A stretch of DNA of 64,000 bases from Actinomycetales bacterium. GTDB taxonomy: Bacteria; Actinomycetota; Actinomycetes; Actinomycetales; Dermatophilaceae. The notes under the pieces were generated by a model that had not been told where the DNA came from, did no database searches, and saw nothing but the letters and a program-made list of their open reading frames with translations. A program made the translations under genes and the position numbers. Positions 37,762 through 46,901 of the stretch are shown here, piece by piece (the first letter of the stretch is position 1; each line of letters starts with the position of its first letter). The DNA lies in NCBI GenBank assembly GCA_002748155.1, contig PDRO01000002.1:124001-188000 (forward strand), given 5' to 3'.

Positions 37762-40700
37762 CTATTCGACCAGCGGCAACTGCACCTTCCACGCGTTACC
37801 ACCCTTGATCCAGTAGCCACGCCCGCTGGGGAAGTCCGAGGGCTTGCATCGTGGTAAGGCGGTTCGCAGTAGGGAGTCGCCATCCATTTGATCCGGTCGC
37901 AGCAGCATGCCAGTCCGAGTCGACTTGAGTTCCTGGGGCAGGTCCCAACCGTTGCTCCAGCCCGACAGCTCGCCCTCGGCGCAGGTGAGGTGACCGTTGC
38001 GTCGAGCCTCGGTCACGACTGAGGCCAAGCGAGACTCATACATGCTCCCGCCCATGTCTGGAACACCGTCGAGGAACAACGCGAGATCCGGCATCGCACC
38101 AGCAGCGGGAGCACCCGCCCAAAGCTCCAGCTTCCCCAAGAGGGCTTCGATATCTGCTTCGCCGGTGACAGTGACGTTCCATATCCCGTCCGTAGACAGC
38201 GGGCTGCGCCGGGCCGAGAGATGCACTCGCCGGGTGGCCGGGGAGGCGGCGGCGATGGAGTAGGCGAACCACTGCAGGGCTCTTGTGCGCCCCGATTGAG
38301 GAGGCCCAGCGATAAGGATGTTGCCATGCGGGTCAAAGCCGACCGGGGTCAACGTGGTGTCTGAGACGCCCAGCGTGGGTTCATCGCCACAGCGCGACGG
38401 CATTGAGCTGGCCGCGATGAGGCCCGGCAACGCCAAGACTCGGGCAGGTCGTTGCTGGATCCGTTCCCCGGCATCGGCAGCGAGGTGTTCGATGTGCCGA
38501 GCCTGAGCTGCTGCCGACGGCTCACCACCGAGGATGGCGATCTGGAGTTCCATCGGCTTTTCAGGCTGCAGCCCCCGGCCAGGCGGGCTATCGGGGGTCA
38601 GGATGTTGTTCGGAACCCCGAGGCTGCTGTAACTATCTTGGTCGGCCTGCCGCAGGATGATCCGACGAGGGAAGGAAGCCGCTATCGACGCGGGCACCGA
38701 TGAAGGTCGGTCTCCACTCATCGCCACGTGCACACCGACTTGACGGCCATCAACGAGCAGGCGCTGGAACGCCGTGAAGGAGGGTGCCCGGTCGGTCGCC
38801 ACCTCGAAGTCATCACGGAACGTCCCGAATCCGTCGAGCAGCAGCAATACCCGCGGCTCGTCAGCCTTATTGGCCAGTTTGCGGTATTCCGTCAGGCTGG
38901 ACGCCCGCGCGGCGGCATAACGCTCGGCACGATCCTCGACAAGGAGAGTCAGCATTCTGATGAGCCGTTGCACGCGCTCGGTGTCGTCTCCGCCGACAAC
39001 GTCACCAACGTTTGGCAGAACACTCAGAGATCCTAGAGCTCCACCCGCGAAGTCCAACGCGTAGACATGGACGGGCCCGCTGCGTGGAGTGATACTAGAA
39101 GCCACAGCCAGGCTGCGCAGCGCCGTGGACTTGCCGGAGCCGCTACTCCCGAGGTAGAGGATGTTCCCGTCAACGTCAGGGAAGAAGTGCTCAGTGACCT
39201 GTGCTTGACGGTCGGGATCATCGAGTACACCGAGGACGATCTCGCGGTCGTTGCGTTGATTGAGCTTGGCCAAGTCGTAGACGCTGGCCAGAGCATCGAG
39301 CCAGGGCCGCCGGGGAGCAGGGACCCCCCCGAGCCGTGCGGCCACAGTGACGGTCTTCACTACACGCTCGATGTCGGTTGCGACATCGCCGCCCACCGCT
39401 TTCGGTGATGGGACCTTCCAGTCCTCAGTCATGCCGAAGTCGGTCTGGGCCACCTGAATCGGTGGAGCCGGCGGCTCGGCGAGTGTCCGCGCGCCAGGGA
39501 AGCCCGATTGGAACGTGGTGATCCGACCGGGACCGGTCTTTGCAGCTCCACGGCCAGGAATTGCGGGGTCGAAATGTGCCGCCATCGGAGATCCGAGCAC
39601 GTCGGTTGAGTCGTGCTCGTCATTCATCCGAAGGGCAATACGAAGGTTGGTGTTGGCGCGCAAGCTGTCCTTGATGACGCCAGCAGGTCGCTGGGTGGCC
39701 ATGATGAGGTGTAGCCCTAGTGACCGGCCGCGTTGCGCAATATCGATGACGCCGTCGACAAACTCCGGGACTTCACCAGCAAGCGCGGCAAATTCATCGA
39801 CGATGATTATCAAACTAGGGGGGCACTCGGGATCGCCAGTCTTTTCCAGCTCGATCAAGTCTTTCTTGCCTTTGGCGTTGAGCAGTCGCTCACGGTAGTG
39901 GATCTCCGCGCGAAGGCTCCGCAACGCGCGTTGCACCAGGTACGGCGACAGGTCGGTCACCATACCGACGGCATGGGGAAGCGACTCGCACAAGGCAAAA
40001 GCGCTCCCACCCTTGTAGTCGACAAAGAGGAACGTGACCCGATCCGGACTATAGGCATGTGCGAGCCCAAGGATCCACGCCTGGAGGAACTCCGATTTGC
40101 CGGCTCCGGTGGTACCACCGACGAGTGCGTGCGGCCCCTGGGTTCGGAGATCGAGCGTAAAGGGTTCCGTGCCGGTGTGTCCGACGACCGATCGCAGATC
40201 GCCAGCACGCCCACTCGGCCGTGGTGGTGCAGTCCGATCGAGGAAGGAGCCGTTCTCCTTCCACCGTCCCAGCACCAGCTCGGGCTCATCGGAGTCTTCG
40301 TGGCCCAGGAGCGAGACCACGGTGACCGTCCGCGGCAGATCCGAGTCGTCCCGGACCGGCACGCCCGCGTCCGTCACCGGCGCCAATCGACGGGCGACCG
40401 TCGCGGCCGTGTGGGGGTCGAGCGCCTCGGTGGCCACCGGATCGACGAGCTGCTCACTTCGAACCATCCCAACGTGAGCAGAGTTCCCGTCGCCCAGGTC
40501 GAGGTAGGTCCGGCAGGCCGCCGGTATCTGGGTCGGCCTCTCCGCCACCCACAACACGTGCACGCGCGCATCGGGTCCGCGTTCAGCCAACGCCGTCATG
40601 CGTGCCATGTCAGCCACCGGCTCGTGAATGATCACGAGAACTGCTGGCGTGGGCCCACCGCCTTGCGGCTCGTTCGTCACCAATGGCCCTCTGACACGAG

Positions 40701-42183
40701 CCTCTTGCTCTTTTGTAGCAGCGAGCCTTCCCGCGACAAGGGCTTCCAGCTCATCGAGCACCAGCCGCGCGGACTCGGCGTCCGCCGCAAGGTGCAATCC
40801 ACCGATTGGGGTATGCGGCGAGCGCGTGTGCGGCAGCCATTCCAGCCAGCTCCAATCCGGCTTGTGGGGGGTCGATGTCAGGCAGGTCACCACGACCTCA
40901 CTCGGGGAGTGCATCGCTGCCACCTGAGCAGCGACCGCCCGCGCGACGCCGATCGGAACCGCACTTGTCCCAACGATGCCGATCCCACCCACGGATGACA
41001 GGTCTGCGACTACGGGGGCATCGTGCAGCACTGCGTGTTTGCTTCGGAGAGTCGCCACCCGAGCGAGGAGGTCTTCGCGTTTGCCGCCAGATTGTCGCGA
41101 GAAATGTGCGGCAGGCCGAATCGGTCCGCAGCCCAGTCGAACCTGCATGAACTCCGGGTGCTCGGGTCGCCTGCTCCACAACCTCGGTGACTGTTCGAAG
41201 ACCGAATCAACGCACTCGCTGGGCGAGGGATAGAGGATCAGCCGCTGCTGACGCTCGACTTCCAGCGCTTCGATCATTTCCGAGTCGGCGCGATCCAAAC
41301 CTGCTTCAAATCGCGCCAGTGCTTTCTTCTCGCGCCGCTTGAGGTCGATTCTGGTCGACACGTAGTTCCCGATCATCAATAGAGGGCTCAGCCCTATGAA
41401 TATCACACTGAGTATCGATCGAGTAAACAAATAGAGAAGAACGCCCATGATGAGCGGTGCGGCCATGGCCAACCACGGGAAAGACTGAGGATCCTGTTCC
41501 TCAGGTATCTCAGGTAGGTCTATCTCGATCGGTTCGGGCCGTTTGAGGACCACCGGAGGTCGGGTGAAGGCAATATCGTTGGATGTCGCTGGCGCCCGCC
41601 CGGAAGGCTGGCTGAGAGCCTCGATACATACTCTCGTTTCGCCGAGCAACGCAACGTCACCAGGACCTAACGTGACCCTGGAGGCCCTTTGCCCACCGAC
41701 GACGACACCGTTGGCTGAATTATTGTCGATGATCTCAACATGCTCACCTACAACGATGCGAGCATGATTCTTCGACGCCTTGGGATCGCGCAATCGCACG
41801 TCGTTGTCTTCGGTGCGCCCAACTTGCGATGAACCGTAGCGCAGCGGGACCTCGATCCCCCGGTCCGGCCCCTCGACGACCCTAAGGATGGCACCCGCAG
41901 CCTCACGACTCGCGCTGGCGGACGCGGTCTCAACTTCGATCGTCGATCCGGAGCACACCCCTGATCGCACCAGCGCCGTGCCCGGGGCGAGGTTGGTGGA
42001 GCGTTGCGTAATCGGCTCGTGGAGGCGAAGGCTGAGTCGTCGGCCGTCTTCGGGCACAATCAACTCGTCCCGACCGGCACTGGCGATAGCGGTGGCGACA
42101 TCCCCGACTGTGGCGGTTGCGTCCGCGGTGATGATCACGTTCTTGGCGGTATCTCCCTGCCGAAGCGTCACGCTTATCTTCAT
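37762..42183 (-). CDS. eccC: Type VII secretion FtsK/SpoIIIE ATPase (EccC/EssC-like) with ubiquitin-like and FHA domains
   Basis: A 1473-residue protein. Residues 1-88 look like a YukD/EccD-type ubiquitin fold. Residues 100-190 are an FHA domain (QVGRTEDNDVRL, ASKNHARI, NNSANG). Two membrane segments lie near 236-275. Three FtsK-like ATPase modules follow: module 1 has GGTTGAGKSEF (about 689) and IIIVDEFAAL (about 793). Module 2 has GSSGSGKST (about 1012) but LLLLDGF without the catalytic Glu. Module 3 has AGPPQSGRT with Lys replaced by Arg. N-terminal FHA plus an intact first module resembles Firmicute EssC more than mycobacterial EccC. It is the motor of the locus and overlaps the upstream FHA gene by four bases. 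Confidence 0.92.
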   Translation of the reverse strand: MKISVTLRQGDTAKNVIITADATATVGDVATAIASAGRDELIVPEDGRRLSLRLHEPITQRSTNLAPGTALVRSGVCSGSTIEVETASASASREAAGAILRVVEGPDRGIEVPLRYGSSQVGRTEDNDVRLRDPKASKNHARIVVGEHVEIIDNNSANGVVVGGQRASRVTLGPGDVALLGETRVCIEALSQPSGRAPATSNDIAFTRPPVVLKRPEPIEIDLPEIPEEQDPQSFPWLAMAAPLIMGVLLYLFTRSILSVIFIGLSPLLMIGNYVSTRIDLKRREKKALARFEAGLDRADSEMIEALEVERQQRLILYPSPSECVDSVFEQSPRLWSRRPEHPEFMQVRLGCGPIRPAAHFSRQSGGKREDLLARVATLRSKHAVLHDAPVVADLSSVGGIGIVGTSAVPIGVARAVAAQVAAMHSPSEVVVTCLTSTPHKPDWSWLEWLPHTRSPHTPIGGLHLAADAESARLVLDELEALVAGRLAATKEQEARVRGPLVTNEPQGGGPTPAVLVIIHEPVADMARMTALAERGPDARVHVLWVAERPTQIPAACRTYLDLGDGNSAHVGMVRSEQLVDPVATEALDPHTAATVARRLAPVTDAGVPVRDDSDLPRTVTVVSLLGHEDSDEPELVLGRWKENGSFLDRTAPPRPSGRAGDLRSVVGHTGTEPFTLDLRTQGPHALVGGTTGAGKSEFLQAWILGLAHAYSPDRVTFLFVDYKGGSAFALCESLPHAVGMVTDLSPYLVQRALRSLRAEIHYRERLLNAKGKKDLIELEKTGDPECPPSLIIIVDEFAALAGEVPEFVDGVIDIAQRGRSLGLHLIMATQRPAGVIKDSLRANTNLRIALRMNDEHDSTDVLGSPMAAHFDPAIPGRGAAKTGPGRITTFQSGFPGARTLAEPPAPPIQVAQTDFGMTEDWKVPSPKAVGGDVATDIERVVKTVTVAARLGGVPAPRRPWLDALASVYDLAKLNQRNDREIVLGVLDDPDRQAQVTEHFFPDVDGNILYLGSSGSGKSTALRSLAVASSITPRSGPVHVYALDFAGGALGSLSVLPNVGDVVGGDDTERVQRLIRMLTLLVEDRAERYAAARASSLTEYRKLANKADEPRVLLLLDGFGTFRDDFEVATDRAPSFTAFQRLLVDGRQVGVHVAMSGDRPSSVPASIAASFPRRIILRQADQDSYSSLGVPNNILTPDSPPGRGLQPEKPMELQIAILGGEPSAAAQARHIEHLAADAGERIQQRPARVLALPGLIAASSMPSRCGDEPTLGVSDTTLTPVGFDPHGNILIAGPPQSGRTRALQWFAYSIAAASPATRRVHLSARRSPLSTDGIWNVTVTGEADIEALLGKLELWAGAPAAGAMPDLALFLDGVPDMGGSMYESRLASVVTEARRNGHLTCAEGELSGWSNGWDLPQELKSTRTGMLLRPDQMDGDSLLRTALPRCKPSDFPSGRGYWIKGGNAWKVQLPLVE

Positions 42184-42914
42184 GGCTGCTCTCCCCTTGA
42201 CCCGGTCGAACGATTGCGTGCCACTTCCGCCTCAAGCATCGGTAAGTGATCTCGGGTGACGAGCAGACTGCCGAGCGCGTACTCCACAAGCCGAATCCGT
42301 CGCATCGCCGCTTGCGTGCCGGGACCTCCCTTGAGACCGGAGACCCCGATCCGGTCGAGCTTGTCGCACACATTGTCGAGCTTGCGATTGAAGCGTGTCT
42401 GGGCCCAGCCCAGCCGGTGGGCAGCCTCAACCGCACTCCGCACACTGGACACCGCTTCACCGTGATGGCGTAGAAGCGGTTCCGCCAAAGCCAGAACGGC
42501 CAGCAATTGCGTCTCGGTGAAGTGAGTGTTGCCAATCGTCGTATCGCCGGGAACGACCGCATCCAGGGGCTTGTCGGAGGCCCCTGGGATGACTTGATCC
42601 ATGACGAGTTCATACGTCGTCCCGCCAGCAGTGAAGGTGACGACACTACGCGGAAAGACCAACGGCAGTCGCGCACCCGGGGCTAGCGTGCTCGAAGTCA
42701 GACGTGACCCGTCTTCGACGTTGACCGCGATCCGGGACCCTACGTTAGCCAGCCACCAGAACCCGTCCCGCACCGCGAGCTCCAACAACAACCGATGAAG
42801 GAACGGGTTGTCCTCGATAGCTATGTCTCCATTGCGACCGACAGTCAACAACTCCGACGATTCAACGACGAAGACCTCCCCCGCGTAGTCCACGGTCATC
42901 TGCCCGACCGTCAC
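42180..42914 (-). CDS. FHA domain protein with C-terminal helical region
   Basis: A protein of about 244 residues. A divergent FHA domain spans residues 5-85 (VVESSELLTVGRNGDIAIEDN, FLHRLLLELAV, NVGSRIAVNVEDG). The C-terminal part FTETQLLAVLALAEPLLR ... AAHRLGWAQTRFNRKLDNVCDKL resembles a winged-helix or helical bundle. GTG 42914 overlaps the kinase stop (GTGA), and the last bases overlap the ATPase start (ATGA). It probably reads kinase-phosphorylated Thr residues and links kinase to motor. Confidence 0.8.
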   Translation of the reverse strand: MTVGQMTVDYAGEVFVVESSELLTVGRNGDIAIEDNPFLHRLLLELAVRDGFWWLANVGSRIAVNVEDGSRLTSSTLAPGARLPLVFPRSVVTFTAGGTTYELVMDQVIPGASDKPLDAVVPGDTTIGNTHFTETQLLAVLALAEPLLRHHGEAVSSVRSAVEAAHRLGWAQTRFNRKLDNVCDKLDRIGVSGLKGGPGTQAAMRRIRLVEYALGSLLVTRDHLPMLEAEVARNRSTGSRGEQP

Positions 42915-44515
42915 TCGACGCAGCTCCTCTCGGGTGCCGAGCCACGTCCGTTCGACCGACGAAGCTCGACTTCGATACACGTCTTCGGCAACACAGCGGG
43001 AACTGTGACAACAGTCTGGTCCGTCACTTCTTCGGCCCGGTCCACGCCCACTTCTTGGACCCAGTAGCTATACGTATCCCCGTCACGGGGTTCAGGGTTG
43101 ACCCACGTGAATGTCACCTCGTCCCCCTGTCGGGTCCCCGCGAGGTCTTGAACCTTCGGCACCAGCCCGGTCAGCGGATCAGCAGGCGCGACCGACTGCG
43201 CGGTTGAGCCGGACGGGTCATCGCCAACCTCGTTGGCGACTCCACGAAGGGCAACCACACCGAGCCCGGCTATCACGACAACGCTCACGACCCCGGCGAT
43301 CCAGAGCCACCATCGCGGCCCGTCTGGTTCACTCTCGATGATCTCGTGCTCAGTCGGTGCGTACGTGTACCCGTGATCGACCTCCGCCGGTGGCGGTCCG
43401 GTGAAGTCCAGGGGTTCCACCGCCGGCGCAACACCGCGACCATGCTGCAGGACTTGTGGTGCCGGGCGGTGATCACCGGTCATGGACATCGACCGAGCAC
43501 TTCGGAAGGCGAACTCGGTGTCTTCGGACGTGCGCGCTGTATGGCTGGTCTCAGTCTGCCCACGTTGATCGTCATCCGGGTCGATGAGCACGAAACCGCC
43601 GACCCGCGTTCCGGTATCCACGTCGTCGATGTCGTCCTCAATGTCGTCCGTGCGCACGTCTACCGTGGTCACGGACAAGTGCTGTTCGGCCTGGATCCCC
43701 TGCAACGCACGCGCGAAGTCCAACGCCGAGCTGTACCGCTGCTGTGGATTCTTCGACAACGCAACAGAGAGGGCCCGTTCAAGACTCGTCGGCACGTCGG
43801 GTCGCTGCGTGGGTGGTGCAGGCGTGTTGCGGACCCGGGCCCCGATCGACAGCGCATCGTTGGGTCCCTGCGGCAGTTCCATGGGGCTATGGCCGACGAG
43901 CATGGCGTATAGCGTCGCGGCCAGCGAATAGACGTCGCTCCACGGACCCATGGGATGGGGGCTGTTGCCGAACTGCTCCGGCGGCGCCCATGGCGGTGAC
44001 AAGGCGCGACCGGTCGATCCGTCGGAGGTGTCTACTGACACCGAGATTCCGAAATCAGTCAAAGCTGGCCGTTTGAACTCGGTGAAGAGGATGTTCGCCG
44101 GTTTGATGTCTCGATGAAGAATGTTCTGTCGGTGAGCGGTCTCCACTGCACCGGCAATCTGTATGCCGAGTTCAAGCGTTTCCTGAATCGTGAGGGTTCG
44201 CTTGGCGATTCGCGAGCCGAGATGCGCCGAAGAGCACATCTCCATGACCAGGAATGGGCGATGGTCTGCGGACACACCTGCTTGGTAGATAGTGACGATC
44301 GACGGATGGTTCGACAGCTTAGCCATAAGGTTGGCTTCGGAGCGAAAGGAGTCGACCGCCGGCCCACCGATACCACGGTGCAGAACTTTCACGGCCACCT
44401 GGCGCTCGGGGAGTGTTTGGTCGTAGCGGTATACGTCGGCGAAACCACCGCCACCAATACGATCGACGTACCGGAACCCATCTAACTCTGGCGGCGCCAG
44501 GCCCGATCGACTCAT
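42911..44515 (-). CDS. Transmembrane serine/threonine protein kinase with extracellular FN3-like domain
   Basis: A 534-residue PknB-type kinase. The Gly loop is IGGGGFADVYRY, the Lys is in VAVKVL, the catalytic loop is HRDIKPANILF, followed by DFGISV and the APE equivalent WAPPEQFG. The juxtamembrane region is Asp/Thr-rich. One membrane helix (WWLWIAGVVSVVVIAGLGVVAL, about residues 400-421) leads to a roughly 90-residue outside domain like a fibronectin repeat (VQDLAGTRQGDEVTFTWVNP). It lies in a run of genes with four-base overlaps and probably phosphorylates the FHA proteins or the ATPase of this locus. Confidence 0.93.
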   Translation of the reverse strand: MSRSGLAPPELDGFRYVDRIGGGGFADVYRYDQTLPERQVAVKVLHRGIGGPAVDSFRSEANLMAKLSNHPSIVTIYQAGVSADHRPFLVMEMCSSAHLGSRIAKRTLTIQETLELGIQIAGAVETAHRQNILHRDIKPANILFTEFKRPALTDFGISVSVDTSDGSTGRALSPPWAPPEQFGNSPHPMGPWSDVYSLAATLYAMLVGHSPMELPQGPNDALSIGARVRNTPAPPTQRPDVPTSLERALSVALSKNPQQRYSSALDFARALQGIQAEQHLSVTTVDVRTDDIEDDIDDVDTGTRVGGFVLIDPDDDQRGQTETSHTARTSEDTEFAFRSARSMSMTGDHRPAPQVLQHGRGVAPAVEPLDFTGPPPAEVDHGYTYAPTEHEIIESEPDGPRWWLWIAGVVSVVVIAGLGVVALRGVANEVGDDPSGSTAQSVAPADPLTGLVPKVQDLAGTRQGDEVTFTWVNPEPRDGDTYSYWVQEVGVDRAEEVTDQTVVTVPAVLPKTCIEVELRRSNGRGSAPERSCVE

Positions 44516-46086
44516 GGCAGTTGCTCCATATAAATGAACACACCGTGACCTAGGTCGAGAACGTCGCCATCTGCCAGGGGCATTGCCTGCTCGGGCAATC
44601 GGACCGGAGGCTTTCCCTGCCGACGCAAGTATGTCCCATTGCGGGACCGGAGGTCTCGGACCAGCACCGTCCAGCCCTCGAAAGTGATCTCGAGGTGGTT
44701 TCCCGAAACATGTGGATGAGGAATGGAGACGAGCCGCGCCGGAGGTGTCGAGCTACGGCCAGCACCCGAAGGACTGCGTCCAGCGATGATCGGACCGATG
44801 AGCTCGATGATCTCCCCCGACGACAATCGCATCCTCCCCATGGCCGGTCGGGGAGTGCGCTCAGTCCGGCTATCGACCGGTGAGCGGCAGATCCGGCAGA
44901 GCTCGCGTTGTGGAGGGTTCGCGTGTCCGCGCTGGCAGAACGAGGCCAAGATCATGGGAGCGCCGGAGTCTTCGGGCAGCTCGAATGAAACCGGCACCTC
45001 CTCGCCTGCATCCATCACCGTGTGGCCGTCATGGAGGTCTCCTTCGCTCCCAGCAGTAGCGGGCACTCCAACAGGAGACTCGATCGGTGCTCCGTCCTCC
45101 GGTGGGGAAGGTGAGGAAACGGGGACACCGGTCAACACGGGAGTAGCCTGCACCGCTTCGATGGGCTCATTCCCTGCATTGGACGACGAGGAACTGGGCT
45201 CGGATGGCGGCGCTACCCTGCCTTCCTCGTCTTCACGAAGCCGCACAGCCGCCTCCTCGGCCGAGACCGCGATAGACGCACCCCAGAGGGACTCGTACTT
45301 GCCAGCGGCGACTGCACGGTTGTCAAGGGACTCCCCAGCTGGGTCGTCAACCTCTCCAGGAAGTGCGCGTTCGCTCTGGGCACCATCCGGGTCTCCGGCC
45401 TCCCCGGCTTCCTCCTCGACGCGTGTTTCTCGCAACCGCGGGTCTACGGCCTCAACCGCGGATTCCTGGTCCGCGGCTGGGGCTATCGGAGCTGCCCCCT
45501 GGTCAGAGGACTTGTCAGAATCACCAGCAGGGTCCGGGCCGCTGTCACCACCACTGAGCGGAGTTGCAGGCTGGCGCGCTGTTGGTGGGTCCAGCTCGAC
45601 TGGCTTGCTCAGATCGACATGGTCAACGAAGGTCGCAACACTGGGTAGCAGACCGGCACTGAGTGCGCCGGCCCGCACGATTCCATCCCGAATCGGTAGA
45701 CCCTCCCCGGTGACGTTTTCTCCGACCATGTGGATCGATTCGGGCAGCGGGAGTTGCTTCTCGAGCCACGTCGTGACGCCTTCGCCGTTGAACGTGTGCT
45801 TTTCACCACCAGTGGCAACCGTGACGCTCAGTCTGCCACGGACCGCAATGTGACATCCCTGAGGCGTCATCAGGGCCACGGCGAACGGCGGGAGTTGCAA
45901 GAGACCCCGTCCGGATGCCTCAGCAAGAACCTCAAGGAAGACCTCGAGCGAAGGCTCGCGCCGCAGCGATGTCCACAAGCGCTCGGCGTGCGCGTCTTGC
46001 GTGTCGCCACTGACGAGGACGAGACCGGAGTCCCACACCAGAGCAACCTGGCTACCTGGCAGCCAACGAGTTTCGGGCCCTGTCAT
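44512..46086 (-). CDS. Zinc-ribbon and FHA domain protein
   Basis: A 524-residue protein. The N-terminal 150 residues are an uncharacterised globular domain. A long acidic Ser/Pro-rich linker (about 165-370) holds many possible phosphosites. A zinc ribbon follows (FCQRGHANPPQRELCRIC, about 383-400), then a C-terminal FHA domain with IIAGRSPSG, VSGNHLEI and RSRNGTYLR. The stop overlaps the kinase ATG by four bases. FHA plus zinc ribbon suggests a scaffold in the kinase circuit. Confidence 0.85.
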   Translation of the reverse strand: MTGPETRWLPGSQVALVWDSGLVLVSGDTQDAHAERLWTSLRREPSLEVFLEVLAEASGRGLLQLPPFAVALMTPQGCHIAVRGRLSVTVATGGEKHTFNGEGVTTWLEKQLPLPESIHMVGENVTGEGLPIRDGIVRAGALSAGLLPSVATFVDHVDLSKPVELDPPTARQPATPLSGGDSGPDPAGDSDKSSDQGAAPIAPAADQESAVEAVDPRLRETRVEEEAGEAGDPDGAQSERALPGEVDDPAGESLDNRAVAAGKYESLWGASIAVSAEEAAVRLREDEEGRVAPPSEPSSSSSNAGNEPIEAVQATPVLTGVPVSSPSPPEDGAPIESPVGVPATAGSEGDLHDGHTVMDAGEEVPVSFELPEDSGAPMILASFCQRGHANPPQRELCRICRSPVDSRTERTPRPAMGRMRLSSGEIIELIGPIIAGRSPSGAGRSSTPPARLVSIPHPHVSGNHLEITFEGWTVLVRDLRSRNGTYLRRQGKPPVRLPEQAMPLADGDVLDLGHGVFIYMEQLP

Positions 46087-46097
46087 AGGTCACCTGC

Positions 46098-46901
46098 CTA
46101 AGTGATCGGGGCTGGATCCGCGACCGCAAAGCCGTGCGGGTCGGACTCAGTCGTGTCGGGAAGCGTGTCACCCGAGTCGTCGCTCGCCGGGGCATCCGAT
46201 CGGACAATCACAGCGTCAACGACAACCGCCGTGACGTTGTCTCGTCCGCTGGCCGCCAGGGCGGCCTCGACAAGCCGGTCGGCCACGACCTGCGGATCAG
46301 GATCGCTCATCAGATGCGCCTGGATCAGCAACTCGGTCAATTCGTTAGTCAAACCATCAGAGCACAGCAGTAACCGCTGCCCCTCCACCGCGGGCACCAG
46401 CCACTGGTCGGCCATCGGCGGACGATCGACTCCCGCCCCGATAGCCCGGGTGACGATGTTGCGTGGTGGAGCTGTGCCACCGCGCTGCCGAATACCGGAG
46501 TGATCCACCGTGAGCTGCTCTAGCCGCTCCCCGTGCAGCAAGTACGTCCGCGAGTCACCGATATTGAACACGAGCCAGCACGGCACGCCCCCTTGATCGC
46601 TCAAGGCCACTCCGGTGACCGTAGAACCCGGTGCTCTATCTCCGGACGCGAGAGCTCGCACGCTTTCCGACGCCCTACTCACCGAAGCAAGCACGTCCTC
46701 CGCCGTGACCCAGTCGCGATCCGTGAGAGGTTCGAAAGCTTCCACGACGCGGCGCGAAGCTACTTCACCGCTAGCGTGCCCACCTAGGCCATCTGCGACA
46801 AGAAACACCGGACGCCTGGCAAGGTAGTCGTCCTCGTTGTGGTCGCGGAAATTGCCCTGATGCGTTGTCCCTGCCGCAGCGACCTCCAGGATCGGAGTCA
46901 C
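46098..46901 (-). CDS. PP2C-family serine/threonine phosphatase
   Basis: A 267-residue PppM/PstP-type phosphatase. Metal-binding motifs are NFRDHNEDDY, FLVADGLGGHASGE, FNIGDSRTYLL, LLLCSDGLTNEL and ASGRDNVTAVVV, all complete. GTG 46901 overlaps the RDD-FHA stop (GTGA). It would reverse the action of the kinase two genes downstream. There is no membrane anchor, so it is cytoplasmic. Confidence 0.93.
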   Translation of the reverse strand: MTPILEVAAAGTTHQGNFRDHNEDDYLARRPVFLVADGLGGHASGEVASRRVVEAFEPLTDRDWVTAEDVLASVSRASESVRALASGDRAPGSTVTGVALSDQGGVPCWLVFNIGDSRTYLLHGERLEQLTVDHSGIRQRGGTAPPRNIVTRAIGAGVDRPPMADQWLVPAVEGQRLLLCSDGLTNELTELLIQAHLMSDPDPQVVADRLVEAALAASGRDNVTAVVVDAVIVRSDAPASDDSGDTLPDTTESDPHGFAVADPAPIT

